From positions 7,047,065-7,111,064 of the forward strand of contig NC_063452.1 of assembly GCF_020379485.1 (NCBI RefSeq): a stretch of 64,000 nucleotides of DNA, given 5' to 3'. Each line of letters starts with the position of its first letter. Position 1 is the stretch's first letter. The notes below the pieces were generated by a model, which saw only the letters and a list, made by a program, of their open reading frames with translations, had not been told where the DNA came from and did not search any database. Positions 36,836-53,048 of this stretch are shown one piece after another. Origin of the DNA: Brassica napus (taxonomy: Eukaryota > Streptophyta > Magnoliopsida > Brassicales > Brassicaceae). The translations under genes and the position numbers were made by a program.

Positions 36836-37317
36836 TTTAAAGCATTTTACATAATATTTTCATGTTTGCACTCTTCTTAGCTACTTCTCTAATTGTATTT
36901 ACTATAGTCTTTGAACATCATTTATTTTATGTGTTAAACCTAATAATTTTACATTTTTTTACGAAATTTTTTCATTCGTGACAAGAATTCAAATCGGTTA
37001 ACAATTTTTTTGTGTGTACATAATCAGTTAGACATGGACATCCAAGTCCATTCAAATGTAAATCAATTTTTTTTTGGATATCAGGTTTTTTGGATTTTAG
37101 AATTAAACTCCCTTTGAGTATTATCAATTTTTGGACGGGGATTTGAGTCTCTTTCCGGGTACGGGTAGGTTCGTAAGAAATTAAAAATATCCAAATAACC
37201 TATGCATTTAAAAAAATCATTAAAATTTTATAAAAGAAAAAATCAAGATCAAAACCTGCAATCAAAATCAAAACCCGCGCGATGCGCGGGTCAAGCTCTA
37301 GTATGTCTTAATACCTA

Positions 37318-38031
37318 CTAGATCCTGACCCGCGTGCCAGCGCGGATATGAATTTACGGTTTTTGATTATTTAATTAACTAAATGATGTATTTGTAATAT
37401 TTAATATATTATATTCACTAAGTAAATTATTTTTTTGGGGTCTTAAACCATTGATTTATGACGAATAGTCGATATCATATAAACAAATTGAACATATGCA
37501 CGTAATTAGAGAATTGTATACGATATATAAAAACAATGGTTATGAATGTAAAATATGAAGAAATATTATATAATGACTTAGTATGACATAAAAGATTGTA
37601 AATTATTGATACATATTTAAAGAAAATACAATGATTTTTAAACTTATATGAAGAATTTAACATATAAAAACAGCTGATTTATGTAAATAATTTTAGATGT
37701 TTTATTAATAATAAATTATTTATATTTTTTGTTTTGAGATAAAGATAAAAATTAAATGTCCATAACCCAATTATGTTAAAAGACCTTATTAAGAAATCTC
37801 ATGTGATTATCATTAAGGTAACTGAAAAAGACAAACAATAAAATATGAAGTTTAAATTCATTTAAGCATATTTCATTAATGTAACTGAAAAGACAAGTAA
37901 TAAATTAGGCAGTTTTATTCGTTTTATGATATTTCATAAATGCAACTGAAAAAGACAAGCAAAAAAATAGAGAATTTAATTAATGAAGTAAGAACATTTT
38001 CAAATGAATACTTCTCTTTTAATAATATAGA
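37318..38031 (-). mobile_element. Helitron 4 (short, minus strand)
   Basis: Read on the minus strand it begins TCTATATTATTAAAAGAGAA (from 38031, preceded by A). It ends with the hairpin CCGCGCTGGCACGCGG, then GTCAGGATCTAG at 37318, followed by T. It is 714 bp and AT-rich, with no coding content. Internal ATTTCAT/AACTGAAAAAGACAA words repeat. Confidence 0.8.
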
Positions 38032-39453
38032 TGTAACGACCCGGTTCTCTTTAACCGTTTTTGGTTTAATTATTCATATTAAACCAACACTCATCCACTT
38101 TCTCTTATAACCTAAACGTGTATGCATGGATTGATATATTTACCTCCTTCCACAAATCTCAGCCGCCATTGTTATCATCGTGTGAGATTAAGGCAACATT
38201 TTGCACCAGCTTCCTCTCCTCTCTCATGTTGTCTTTACTTTTCTCCTTTACTTGTGTTCATCTGGATCTCTTGCAAAGAAGATACGCCATCGTTCATCAC
38301 AAACCACCGCTCATTGGTTTGATCAGTTGCGTGCCATCACCACCACCCACATGAGTCACCACCGGAGTTGTCAAAGCCTTCAGTCATCTCTGTACACCGG
38401 AGATCCATGCCTTGATCGCCGCCGTCTTCATCACCACCATCGCCAGCCACCGCCAAATCGTAGACGTCATCACTGGAGCCGTCGTCACGCCACTGACATA
38501 GCCTCATTGTCACAGATCCATCGATGTACCATGTTTTCAGTTCACGTCGGATCCGTTCCATGGAGAACGTGACCAAGCCGGGACTTAGAAGGAGAAAGTG
38601 AGACGCGAGTGTTGCGTCTCGGAACCAACAATCACCGATCTGCACCGCCATGAGCCGTTGGTCACTGGAGAGCTTCACCACGTCGCTGGAGATCAAGATG
38701 CGTCAACCGTAGCTATGTCCGAGGAGGTTAAGAGTATCATTAGTTGTTTCTTGTGAAACAAGAAACATAGTTAACGTACACTTTATTATGGCGTGCGTAG
38801 GAACCGAACCAAGCATGGATCTTATGATTGACTTGTTTGCCAAGCTATTCTCTCTAAAGCCTAGATGTTTGATGAGGCATGTTCCCGAGTATGACCCGAT
38901 CAATCTCCTATCTTGGCTAAGGTGAGGGTCTTTTCCCGAACTTCTCTTACACGGCATAGGACTTCGAATAAGTATAATTTATTTCTAATATGTTCCATCT
39001 GCGTGAAATCGAGTCTGTCATTGCTTATTTAATTTTTAGGTTCTTTGCTTAAACCGGAACTAGGGTGTTAGAGGATTCAACAATGATTGTTTCATTTAAA
39101 TTGGTAACAAAAAATAGTTGTTTTATCTAGAGTTATGTGATTGTTTGAGACGGATACAGAGACAGACTTCTGTATGCCGGATTGTATGGAGGTTATGGTC
39201 AGCTATAGTCGATCGGTTGAGGAGTAACCCAGAGGTGTCGATAAATCGTCTACGGGCATATGTTACCGAGCACTTGTTTGGTGTGTGTATGAACCGAGCA
39301 CGTATTCGGTGGTGTTTTTGGCATGTTAGTGGGCAGCGAGTGTGCACCTCACTAGGACTATTGTTTGATCTCTGGGTACTTTAGGTACCGTGTTTGCAAC
39401 GTGTTAGGGTTAAATTATATTTATTCGGATAAATATATTTATGTTTATTATCC
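38032..39453. other. Unassigned region, less AT-rich than its surroundings
   Basis: Open-looking frames on both strands (38118-38572 plus; 38337-38957 minus; 39118-39384 plus) overlap one another, lack recognisable domains and cannot be joined by convincing splice sites. The GC-richer CACCACC/GCCGCC stretch (38330-38700) suggests former host coding sequence or a transposon fragment. I cannot name it. Confidence 0.3.
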
Positions 39454-39645
39454 CATACCTCACTGAGTGACTTCCCCGTTAAAAATACATATACACGATT
39501 CCACTCACTCTAAGCTCAAATAAAAATCCGAATAAAAAGTCCAGTAGCACCAATCCGTTTATATATTATATACTCGTCTGTCTCACCTGAAATGGGGAAG
39601 AAAGAGAGGTGAGTAACGGGGAAGTCACTCAGTGAGGTATGGACT
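39454..39645. repeat. 28-bp perfect inverted repeat
   Basis: CCATACCTCACTGAGTGACT plus TCCCCGTT at about 39454-39482 is the exact complement of 39618-39645, with about 136 bp between. This could be a hairpin-forming non-coding element or the ends of a deleted transposon. No target duplication was identified. Confidence 0.6.
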
Positions 39646-39659
39646 TTTGTGTTATGAGA

Positions 39660-40275
39660 TATTGTTGGTGGCCCACTGCTCTCCAGATAGGAGGTGACGC
39701 GTGTCACAACCTACCTTAAGTTGGAGCATGCAGATCCCGAATGTCCAACTAAGATAAAATTGCCTGAAAAAGACGTCCACCATATGTCTTAGTGAATATG
39801 TCAGCCCATATATCTTAGTGAATATGTCAGCTACTTGATCAGTCATAGAAACATGCTTTGTTTAAGTACCCTAGGTCTCTAGCTTGAATATCAACTCATG
39901 AAATGATAGTCACTCTCCATATGTTTTGTTCTCTCATGAAATGTGAAGAGCAGATTTACTGGTACAATGTCACAATATAAATCTATTGCGCATGAACGTA
40001 CAATACCCATAAAGACCAACATATCTTTGATCCACTTCGACTTCCATGACACATGAGATTTCTCCTACTGTATGAACCATCCATTCAATGATCTTTGAGT
40101 AATAGGACATCCAACCCAATCTGAATCACACCAATCTGTAAGGTGAAAATTACATTCAGCTTTTAATAAGATTCCTAGTCCCGGACGTCCTTCTAAGTAA
40201 AGAACGACTCTCACTCTCTCAGTGACAGTGACATCTCTAGTGACAGTAACAGAGTTGGATAAGGACAGAGAAAAC
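39660..40275 (-). mobile_element. Ty1/copia 3'-pol fragment
   Basis: Minus-strand peptides match the RNase H and C-terminal end of a copia polyprotein: L-L-K-A-E-C-N-F-H-L-T-D-W-C-D-S-D-W near 40170, and M-T-D-Q-V-A-D-I-F-T-K near 39840. Frameshifts and a missing middle part show it is a truncated relic. No LTR pair is recognised. Confidence 0.7.
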
Positions 40276-40524
40276 ATCTCTAGTGAAAGTGACCATCAAT
40301 ATCAAAAAGAAAAAGCCCACGGCGAAACTAGTGGTTGGGTCAATCAGCTCCAGCAAGATACTCTAAAGTTTCCAGCTTTACCAAGAAGAAAAACTGTTTT
40401 ACACACACTAAACAAGCTTTATTGAAAAACATAAACAATGAAGAAACAAGGAAAAGCCGAAACGTGCGTATGTGTACATATATGTGGTATGCTTCGTACA
40501 TGAGCTGATTCATCTTCTTCTTCT

Positions 40525-42948
40525 TCAACCCCGGCGGGGAAGAATCTCTTTGAGGGTTTCCTGGAGGCTGGAACTTGACACCATATGGTTAACTTTCCTA
40601 AACCCTTCACCATAGACTGCTGACTCATTTGTCTCTATCTCATTCTTGTAAAACTCCACCAGCTTCTTCTCGAATTCAGACCACTCACCTTTCTTTGACG
40701 CATTTGATGAAGAAGAAGCTGCAGCAACATCAATAGGGGCGTATCTCTGAGTCTCTAACCACATGTGCCCTAGCACTTGGCATATTCCTTCTTCTAGTAC
40801 GTTGTTCAGATTATTACATCCTGTTTACCAAAACCAAAAACACACTCCTTCATGTTGTTGTCTTTTTCTAAAAAAAGGGTTCTCTTATGACCAACAATAC
40901 ATACCATTGAGTCTAAGATAAGCATGCATCATCTCGTGAGCCAAGATATATCCTGTGAGCAACCTAGGAAGTCCGTATATGATGAGAATTGCAGTGACCG
41001 GGCATCCACTCACCACTTGAGTCTCTGTAACCATGTCGGTTAGCTTGTTGTTTGGTCCCATCTTTGGTCCCTCTTTTACCTGTTATATGTGGAAGCAGAG
41101 TGAATGTCAACAACTAGGTATTTTGGAATGCAACAGAATCTATTGTAATATATAAGATGGACCAATCAAATTATTGCAGATTAATTTTTGAGTTGGATAA
41201 GTCAATCAAACTTAACACAATTCCATTCTGTTTTTAGTTTCGTAAAGTATATATAACTAACTACTTGAAATGTCTTACACTTGTGACATTTTGCACTTCG
41301 GACAAGCAAAGACCTCTTGTTACCACTGCATGATGAGAGTCCTGTTTTTTTGGTGAAACATATGAGAAAAGAGAGTGTGATAGAAGAAGTTAAAAAAAAG
41401 TTAAGGGATGGTGTTATCTACTCACAATCTTCTCTTCTTGCTCAGCTTTATTCAGAGCTTGTTTCTCAACCAGAAGAACAGGAAACTCTTTCTTAATTGT
41501 CAAGAATAAACCGTCGAAGAACTCACGGATTTCAAAATGCAAATCAATGCATTCATCAGTATCCATGACCGAAGATTCCATACATTGTAGACATAGCCAC
41601 CGATCATCACCAAGCATCACAAAGTTTGTTCCCTTAGGCTACAAACAACATAAAAGAAAATGCCAAAAGTGACGAAGACTGTGTATCTTCTCTTTTGTCA
41701 TAGAAGTCAATTAAATTAGTACCTCTAATCTTTCACAGCTACAGCACTTGGCTGTTCCATCACCTTCATGACACGGACAGTACTTCTCCTTCCAGAACGG
41801 ATGCTCACAAAACTGTATACCTTCCTCTGTTGAAGGAATCTGAAAGAATAATAACAATAATAATAATTGTACAGTTAACATGTTATATCCATATAAGTCA
41901 TAAACAGACCAATTATTTTTTCCTTTACTACTACAGACTGTACTTACATTACATAAAACACAGAGCTAGTGAGAAATATGCATACCTTCTTTTGGCAGAC
42001 ACAGCAGGTACAAAGGTGTTCCCTATAGCAAGGTCTGTGAAATTTCCCCCTTTTTGTAATCTAAGGAGATTATAGTTAAATACACAACATGTCAATTAAG
42101 GAGCTAGTAATTATATTAAAGCAGCAAAAACAAAAAAAAATCTGTATTTTTGGTATTTATTATGATCATAAGAACCTCGTCCTCAGCTATTGGTTTGTGG
42201 CAATAAAGACAACATAAACATTGAGGATGCCATAGACCACCAAAGGCATTGACAGGTAATCCATCTTTGATTTCAGATTTGCAACCATTGCATATCCTAC
42301 AAGCAAAAGTAAAAACCATATTTTAGATTTTGAGATAGAGAAAATTCCCCGTAGATTAATTAGATAATTTCACAAGAAGCAAATAAACATTACTTACATT
42401 GGAGGGGAGGGAGGATTCACCTTTTCGTCTTTGGAATGCTTGATTTGTACCTTATCCTCCTCCACTTGCTTTCTTTTGCCTTCCTCCTTTGACTCTTCTA
42501 GTCTAATTCTCTTTTCCTCCTCTTTCTCAAATGACTTCAAGCTTTCTTCCGTTGCCCTATTCATGTCATTCTGTTCGGTATCCACTTGATCATCATCATC
42601 GTCATCCACTTTCTCTCTTTTGCTTTCCTCCTTTGACTCTTGTAATCTTCTCTCTGCCTCCTCTTTCTCAAGTTGCTTCAAGCTTTCTTCCGTTGCTCTC
42701 TCTATCGCAACCTGTTCATCTTTTTCTCTTTTCTGACGTACGATGCCATCTTCTTTTTCATGCCTTGATATTTTGATGGCCGTTTTATAATGATCCTGCA
42801 GGGTTTCAGATCACCAAAAGCAAAAGAAGAACCACACTTTTCATCTCAAAACTTATTAATATACGCAAACAATTCTTTTTTAAAAAACGACAACCTCAGA
42901 TGGATCATCTTGTTTAGTAGATGGAGTGAAGCAGGAGAACCACCCCAT
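40525..42948 (-). CDS. DA1-related (DAR) UIM-LIM-peptidase protein, copy B (chimeric)
   Basis: Nine exons with the same structure as copy A: 42895-42948, 42398-42795, 42176-42296, 41986-42060, 41723-41839, 41426-41638, 41279-41341, 40905-41079, 40525-40820. They join to 503 aa. It starts M-G-W-F-S-C-F-T. Two good UIM-like repeats ([10 protein letters not shown] and [10 protein letters not shown]) sit in the Lys/Glu-rich region. LIM starts near residue 151, and H-E-M-M-H is at about 395-399. In the second zinc module it reads [12 protein letters not shown], one residue shorter than copy A. Exons 1-7 and the upstream spacer are nearly those of copy A. The last intron, last exon (L-G-H-M-W-L-E-T-Q and [12 protein letters not shown]) and 3' flank are those of copy C. 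The frame is intact, so it is probably expressed. Confidence 0.92.
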
Positions 42949-43249
42949 AGTACTCTGTAACCCCCTTCTTCACCGAACAAAGCCCCCAGAGCTCTTTGCT
43001 TTCATCTAATTGGAAACTTTGTTGCAGTTTCCATGGGAGTTTTCAGAAAATTCCCAAAAAAAAATATTAGAGAGGAACTTTTTTTGCATTCATGTTTTGA
43101 ATTTATCGCGAGAGGGAGAGAGATGGTGAGAGACAGACAGAGATACTAGGGGAAGCGAAAAAGGGAGACTAAAACACTAGTGGTCTAGCTTTTTTATAAG
43201 TTTTTATTATATAAAGGGAAAGATAATCTTGCTACTATCTTATAAAAAA
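42949..43249 (-). promoter_or_regulatory. Promoter-proximal region of DAR-B
   Basis: This is nearly colinear with 26309-26623 upstream of DAR-A, sharing TTTGCATTCATGTTTTGAAT, ATTTATCGCGAGAGGG and CTAAAACACTAGTGGTCTAG. The two genes therefore probably share core promoter elements. The Helitron at 43250 separates this block from the rest of the duplicated upstream spacer. Confidence 0.55.
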
Positions 43250-44556
43250 TCCCTTATATATTAATTGAGAAACATTTAAAAAATTGTAACCTCAATTTTG
43301 TATTAATTAAAAAATAGTCCATCTTAGGTGTCAATTAATTAAGATGTTAATTAAGGTGACGTGTCAGCTGCATAATCAATTGAGAAATTGGTGAGTCCAT
43401 GATTAAATGCTAGAGAATGTGACCATATCCATCGATATTTAAAAAAAGGGCTCATGTAATATAACGAAAGAAACACATAATTTAAAAACGATCAAACACT
43501 GTATAAACGAAGCGTTTCATCCCTAATAAAAAAAAATTCATACAGTAAAGTTGATACTGTCTCGTGGCCACGTCTATCGAAAGTAATCCGTATGGTTCTG
43601 AAGCTTTTATTACTCAGAATAGTTTGCTAAGAAGACGTCATGATGAACAATAATTAGCGTAGACCATGGAACTGTCGATAGTTGGTTGCCATGGCGTCAT
43701 GTATCGTGTCTAAGTCAGACGTTGGGATTAAGTGCTCATGTATCTGGTTCTAATTAAAAATACACAATCAAATGAACACGTTGGAAAGAAACCATAGAAG
43801 TTATGTCAATAGTGATCTGTAAATAACAGAGTTTTGATCAAGGTATAGCTGGTGGCCGGTTTATAATTTTAATTAGAACCGAACCATATGTGAAATAAAA
43901 CAGTCGGTATGAGTATCATTTGAATTCTCGCAAACCGGGATTTTGACATGGTTTATCGTCGAAAGTTGAATAAATTTGGCATGCACACTTCTGAATTATA
44001 AGGATATGGAAAAATAAATTGAATATGGTAAAACTTAATCCCCAAGGCTTGATTAAATATAGATTGGAGCACTTACGGAAAACTAAATATGTAATAATAA
44101 TGGTATGATTTTTATGGCTTTTTTACAAAAAAAAATTATAATAATGGTATGCTTTTTACTAGAAAAGATATTTTTACTTGCTAGAGGGTTCTAAAAAAAT
44201 CTATGACGGCAAGTCCCTAAGTAAAATGGAAAACTTTCTCACCAAGGTAAAACATTCCAATTTTTTTAAGGGAATTTAGTTAATGTTCATTAAAATTAGG
44301 AGACCCTCCAATGGACATTTACCGACTTCTAATTCCATATAAATTTACCCTGCGTCTTCAACTGCCTGTTGGTTCGTATAGAACACTGCCAATAAAAATA
44401 TGCTTCATCTTGCCCATTATGGTTAAATAAAATAACCAAGTAGAACCAAAATGTAATCTGTTGATAAAACAAACTATCAAAATATTGAATCATGTCCAGT
44501 TTAAAAAATCTCAACTTCATTGCCTAACTCCGCGCAAGGCGCGGGTATTATCCTAG
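43250..44556 (+). mobile_element. Helitron 5 (non-autonomous)
   Basis: The 5' end is TCCCTTATATATTAATTGAG after A. The 3' hairpin CCGCGCAAGGCGCGG is followed by GTATTATCCTAG and then T. The empty site is visible in the duplicated DAR-A upstream region (A|T at about 26623/26624, CTATAAATTGTTATTTAA). It is 1307 bp with no coding content. Confidence 0.85.
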
Positions 44557-44855
44557 TGTTTATTAAATGAAAGCTGAACATCATTTGCATAGAATGCATA
44601 TATTTTAGATTGTCTGGTGCAACTAGGTAATATAAAGGTCGATTTGCAAAACTTGATTTTTGAGGTTATATCTTCACATTTCCTCTTTTTCAACAAAATA
44701 CAGATATACTTTGCTAATCAATCATAGAATCTTGTACTTGTCAACGATATTAATAGAACGATTGTATATAAATATTATGTGTTAATTTGCTCCTTTCTAA
44801 TGTTATTTGTGAGTGGAATATCTTCAAAATTTTATCTACTAAATACGTATATACT
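44557..44855. other. Duplicated DAR upstream spacer, segment 2
   Basis: Matches 26624-26880 upstream of DAR-A (TTTAGATTGTCTGGTG, AAAGGTCGATTTGCAAAACT, CTAAATACGTATATACT). It is interrupted on its right by the copia relic. Confidence 0.55.
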
Positions 44856-51050
<6,195 letters not shown>

Positions 51051-51298
51051 ATAGTCAAAATATTGAAAATGGTATTTCTACGTTGTGTAATTTATATCCT
51101 ATGACAGCGACCGTAAACTCTTTCGTAGAAAAATAATTAATAATGTAATAAGATATGATTTTTTTGGAATAATTAATAAAAAAGCTAGTTACATACACGT
51201 AGATTGATTCATCTCATTTCATATCCATAGTCAAGTGATACTGCTTTTAGTTGGCCTAATGTAATTCCAACTCAATAACTATTTTGGTAATGTACAAT
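51051..51298. other. Duplicated DAR upstream spacer, segment 3
   Basis: Matches 26880-27110 (ATATCCTATGACAGCGACCG, TTTTAGTTGGCCTAAT, TTGGTAATGTAC). No gene. Confidence 0.5.
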
Positions 51299-51674
51299 CC
51301 AGTTCGTTTACGTGTCGCGCGACCTGCGACTTGCGGACTGCGATTAAACCTGCGACCTGCGACTAAACCAATGTTCGTTTACGTGTCGCGCGACCTACGA
51401 TCTACGACCAGTCGAGCGATCAAAATTTTCTTAATTTTTAGTCGCTGTTTTTTTTAGTCGCTATTTTTTGGACGACTTGAATGGGAATCCGCGACTGGTC
51501 GTGCGATCAGTCGCGCGACATCAAAACAAACAACAATCTACGACTTGCGACATGCGACTAATCACAGGTCGCATGTTATACGACAGCAAAACGAACAACA
51601 ACCTGCGATCAGCCGCAGATCGTAGGTCGCAGTCGCTCGCAGGTCGCAGATCGCGTGATAGGTAAACGAACAGG
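51299..51674. mobile_element. GC-rich fold-back element
   Basis: Ends CCAGTTCGTTTACGTGTCGC and, inverted, CCTGTTCGTTTACC. The interior is dense with TCGCGCGAC, CTGCGAC and GTCGCAG words in both orientations, and GTTCGTTTACGTGTCGCGCG occurs twice on the left. It interrupts sequence that is contiguous in the DAR-A copy (near 27112). It is non-coding. No matching target duplication was found, so the superfamily is open (hAT is the best guess). Confidence 0.55.
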
Positions 51675-52079
51675 GGCTAAGATGTTTATTCCCATATCTT
51701 TGCTAAATTTCTAATGTATGTCTTTAGTGACTGTTGATTTAAAATAATATTCTTTATAAAATTGTTTTGTAATCAATGATTTCAGACTATTTCTATTTGA
51801 ACTGGATGGACTCTTTACATAAGGATTTAGGTTTGGTACTACATGATCTGATCAAAAGATTGTTTATATGTAGAGATGAATATAAATGGCTTTCTCTCTG
51901 TCAAAAGGAACCAATTATTGTTTTAGTAATTTAATATGATCTCCTAAATCCGCATTATTATTATTTTTATAAAAATGATATAAAGATGATACCTCAATCC
52001 CGTGGTTCCCTTGTTCATAATCCTAATACTGACGAACAAGTTACTGTCAAGGATCTAATAAATGATCAGTGCTTGAGAG
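51675..52079. other. Duplicated DAR upstream spacer, segment 4 (contains the Helitron 2 empty site)
   Basis: Matches 27115-27446 and then, without interruption, 34499-34530. The A|T at 52020/52021 is the site occupied by Helitron 2 in the other copy. No gene. Confidence 0.6.
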
Positions 52080-52797
52080 TAGGCTTGGGCGTTCGGGTCT
52101 TCGGATCGGGTTCGGGCCGATTCTTTTCGGGTCCGGATCTTTTCGAGTCTCAAATATTTAGATCCAATAGGTACTTAGAAATTTTCGGTTCGGATTTGGA
52201 TCGGTGCTTCTCGGATCCGGGTCGGTTTCGAGTCTATAATTAAAATACTCATAAAATACCCGTAATTTTTCGGGTCCGGGTCGGGCTCGGGTATTTAGGA
52301 TCTGAAAAGGACATAATATACCCAATTCCATCAACTTTAGTTGAATATTTGTCATATATATCTAAAATTTTACAAAACAACTTAAATGAAACTATTAATA
52401 ATTAAAATAAAACAGTTTAAAACTCTAAATTTTACATTTTAAAGCTTTATATTACTTTAAAAATGTTAAAAAATAATAACAAATGTTGTTAACAAAAGAT
52501 ATTTCAACTAAATCACAAAATAATATATATAAAATAGAACACAAAAACATCATAGTTTTAAATATACATGTTTTTAAGTCGGGTACAAATCGGTTCTGAT
52601 AGGGTCGGGTCTAATCGGATCGGTTCTTTTCGGGTCCGGATCTATTCATGTCGGTTCCTTTTTGGTTCCGGTTCTTTCGGGTAAAAAAAATTTAGACCCA
52701 AAAAGTACTTGTAAATTTTCGGTTCGGTTTCGTGTCGGGTATTTTTAGGTCGGTTCTGGTTCGGGTCTTCGGGTCCGGATTAAAATGCCCAGGCCTA
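52080..52797. mobile_element. hAT non-autonomous element rich in TTCGGGTC words
   Basis: Termini TAGGCTTGGGCGTTCGGGTC and, inverted, TAGGCCTGGGCATTTTAATC. A perfect 8-bp target duplication CTTGAGAG lies at 52072-52079 and 52798-52805. The 718-bp interior has clusters of TTCGGGTC/GGTTCGGGT words at both ends around an AT-rich core. Any frame here is incidental. Confidence 0.85.
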
Positions 52798-52805
52798 CTT
52801 GAGAG

Positions 52806-53048
52806 GCACGTCGCGTTCGACTAAAATTTGAATGACCATTAAAAAGCCCATTAATTCAATACGTGAGATATTAGCAACAGAACCAATGGGCCTTTATTGG
52901 ACCCATTAGAACAAAACATACAAAGCTTCATCGAATAACAAAAACAATGCTGAAAACGTGCATATGTGTGTAAAATACATATATGTTATGTTTGGTAAAT
53001 GGATGATTCAAAACTTTTGAATCTGGGGATCGTCTTCGTCTTCTTCAA
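52806..53048. other. 3' flank of DAR-C, duplicated behind DAR-B
   Basis: Shares CAAAGCTTCATCGAATAAC / CAAGCTTTATTGAAAAAC and CGTGCATATGTGTG / CGTGCGTATGTGTA words with 40400-40500 behind DAR-B. Part of it (52840-52915) also matches 34570-34650. Confidence 0.5.

Larger units (their letters stand above)
35488..37301 (+). mobile_element. Helitron 3 (non-autonomous) with internal duplication
   Basis: The 5' end is TCTCTATTATTAAAAGAGAA after A. The 3' hairpin CCCGCGCGATGCGCGGG (about 37276-37292) is followed by TCAAGCTCTAG and then T. These are classic Brassicaceae Helitron ends. Internal starts TCTATTCTATTAAAACTGAA at 36044 and about 36668 mean the true 5' end could be one of these instead. A tandem duplication and a hAT MITE lie inside. 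Confidence 0.65.

Noticed and set aside
38118..38957. Overlapping frames of 60-120 codons on both strands as a possible host gene
   Set aside because: No recognisable domain, competing frames on both strands, and no splice model joins them. Recorded only as an unassigned region.
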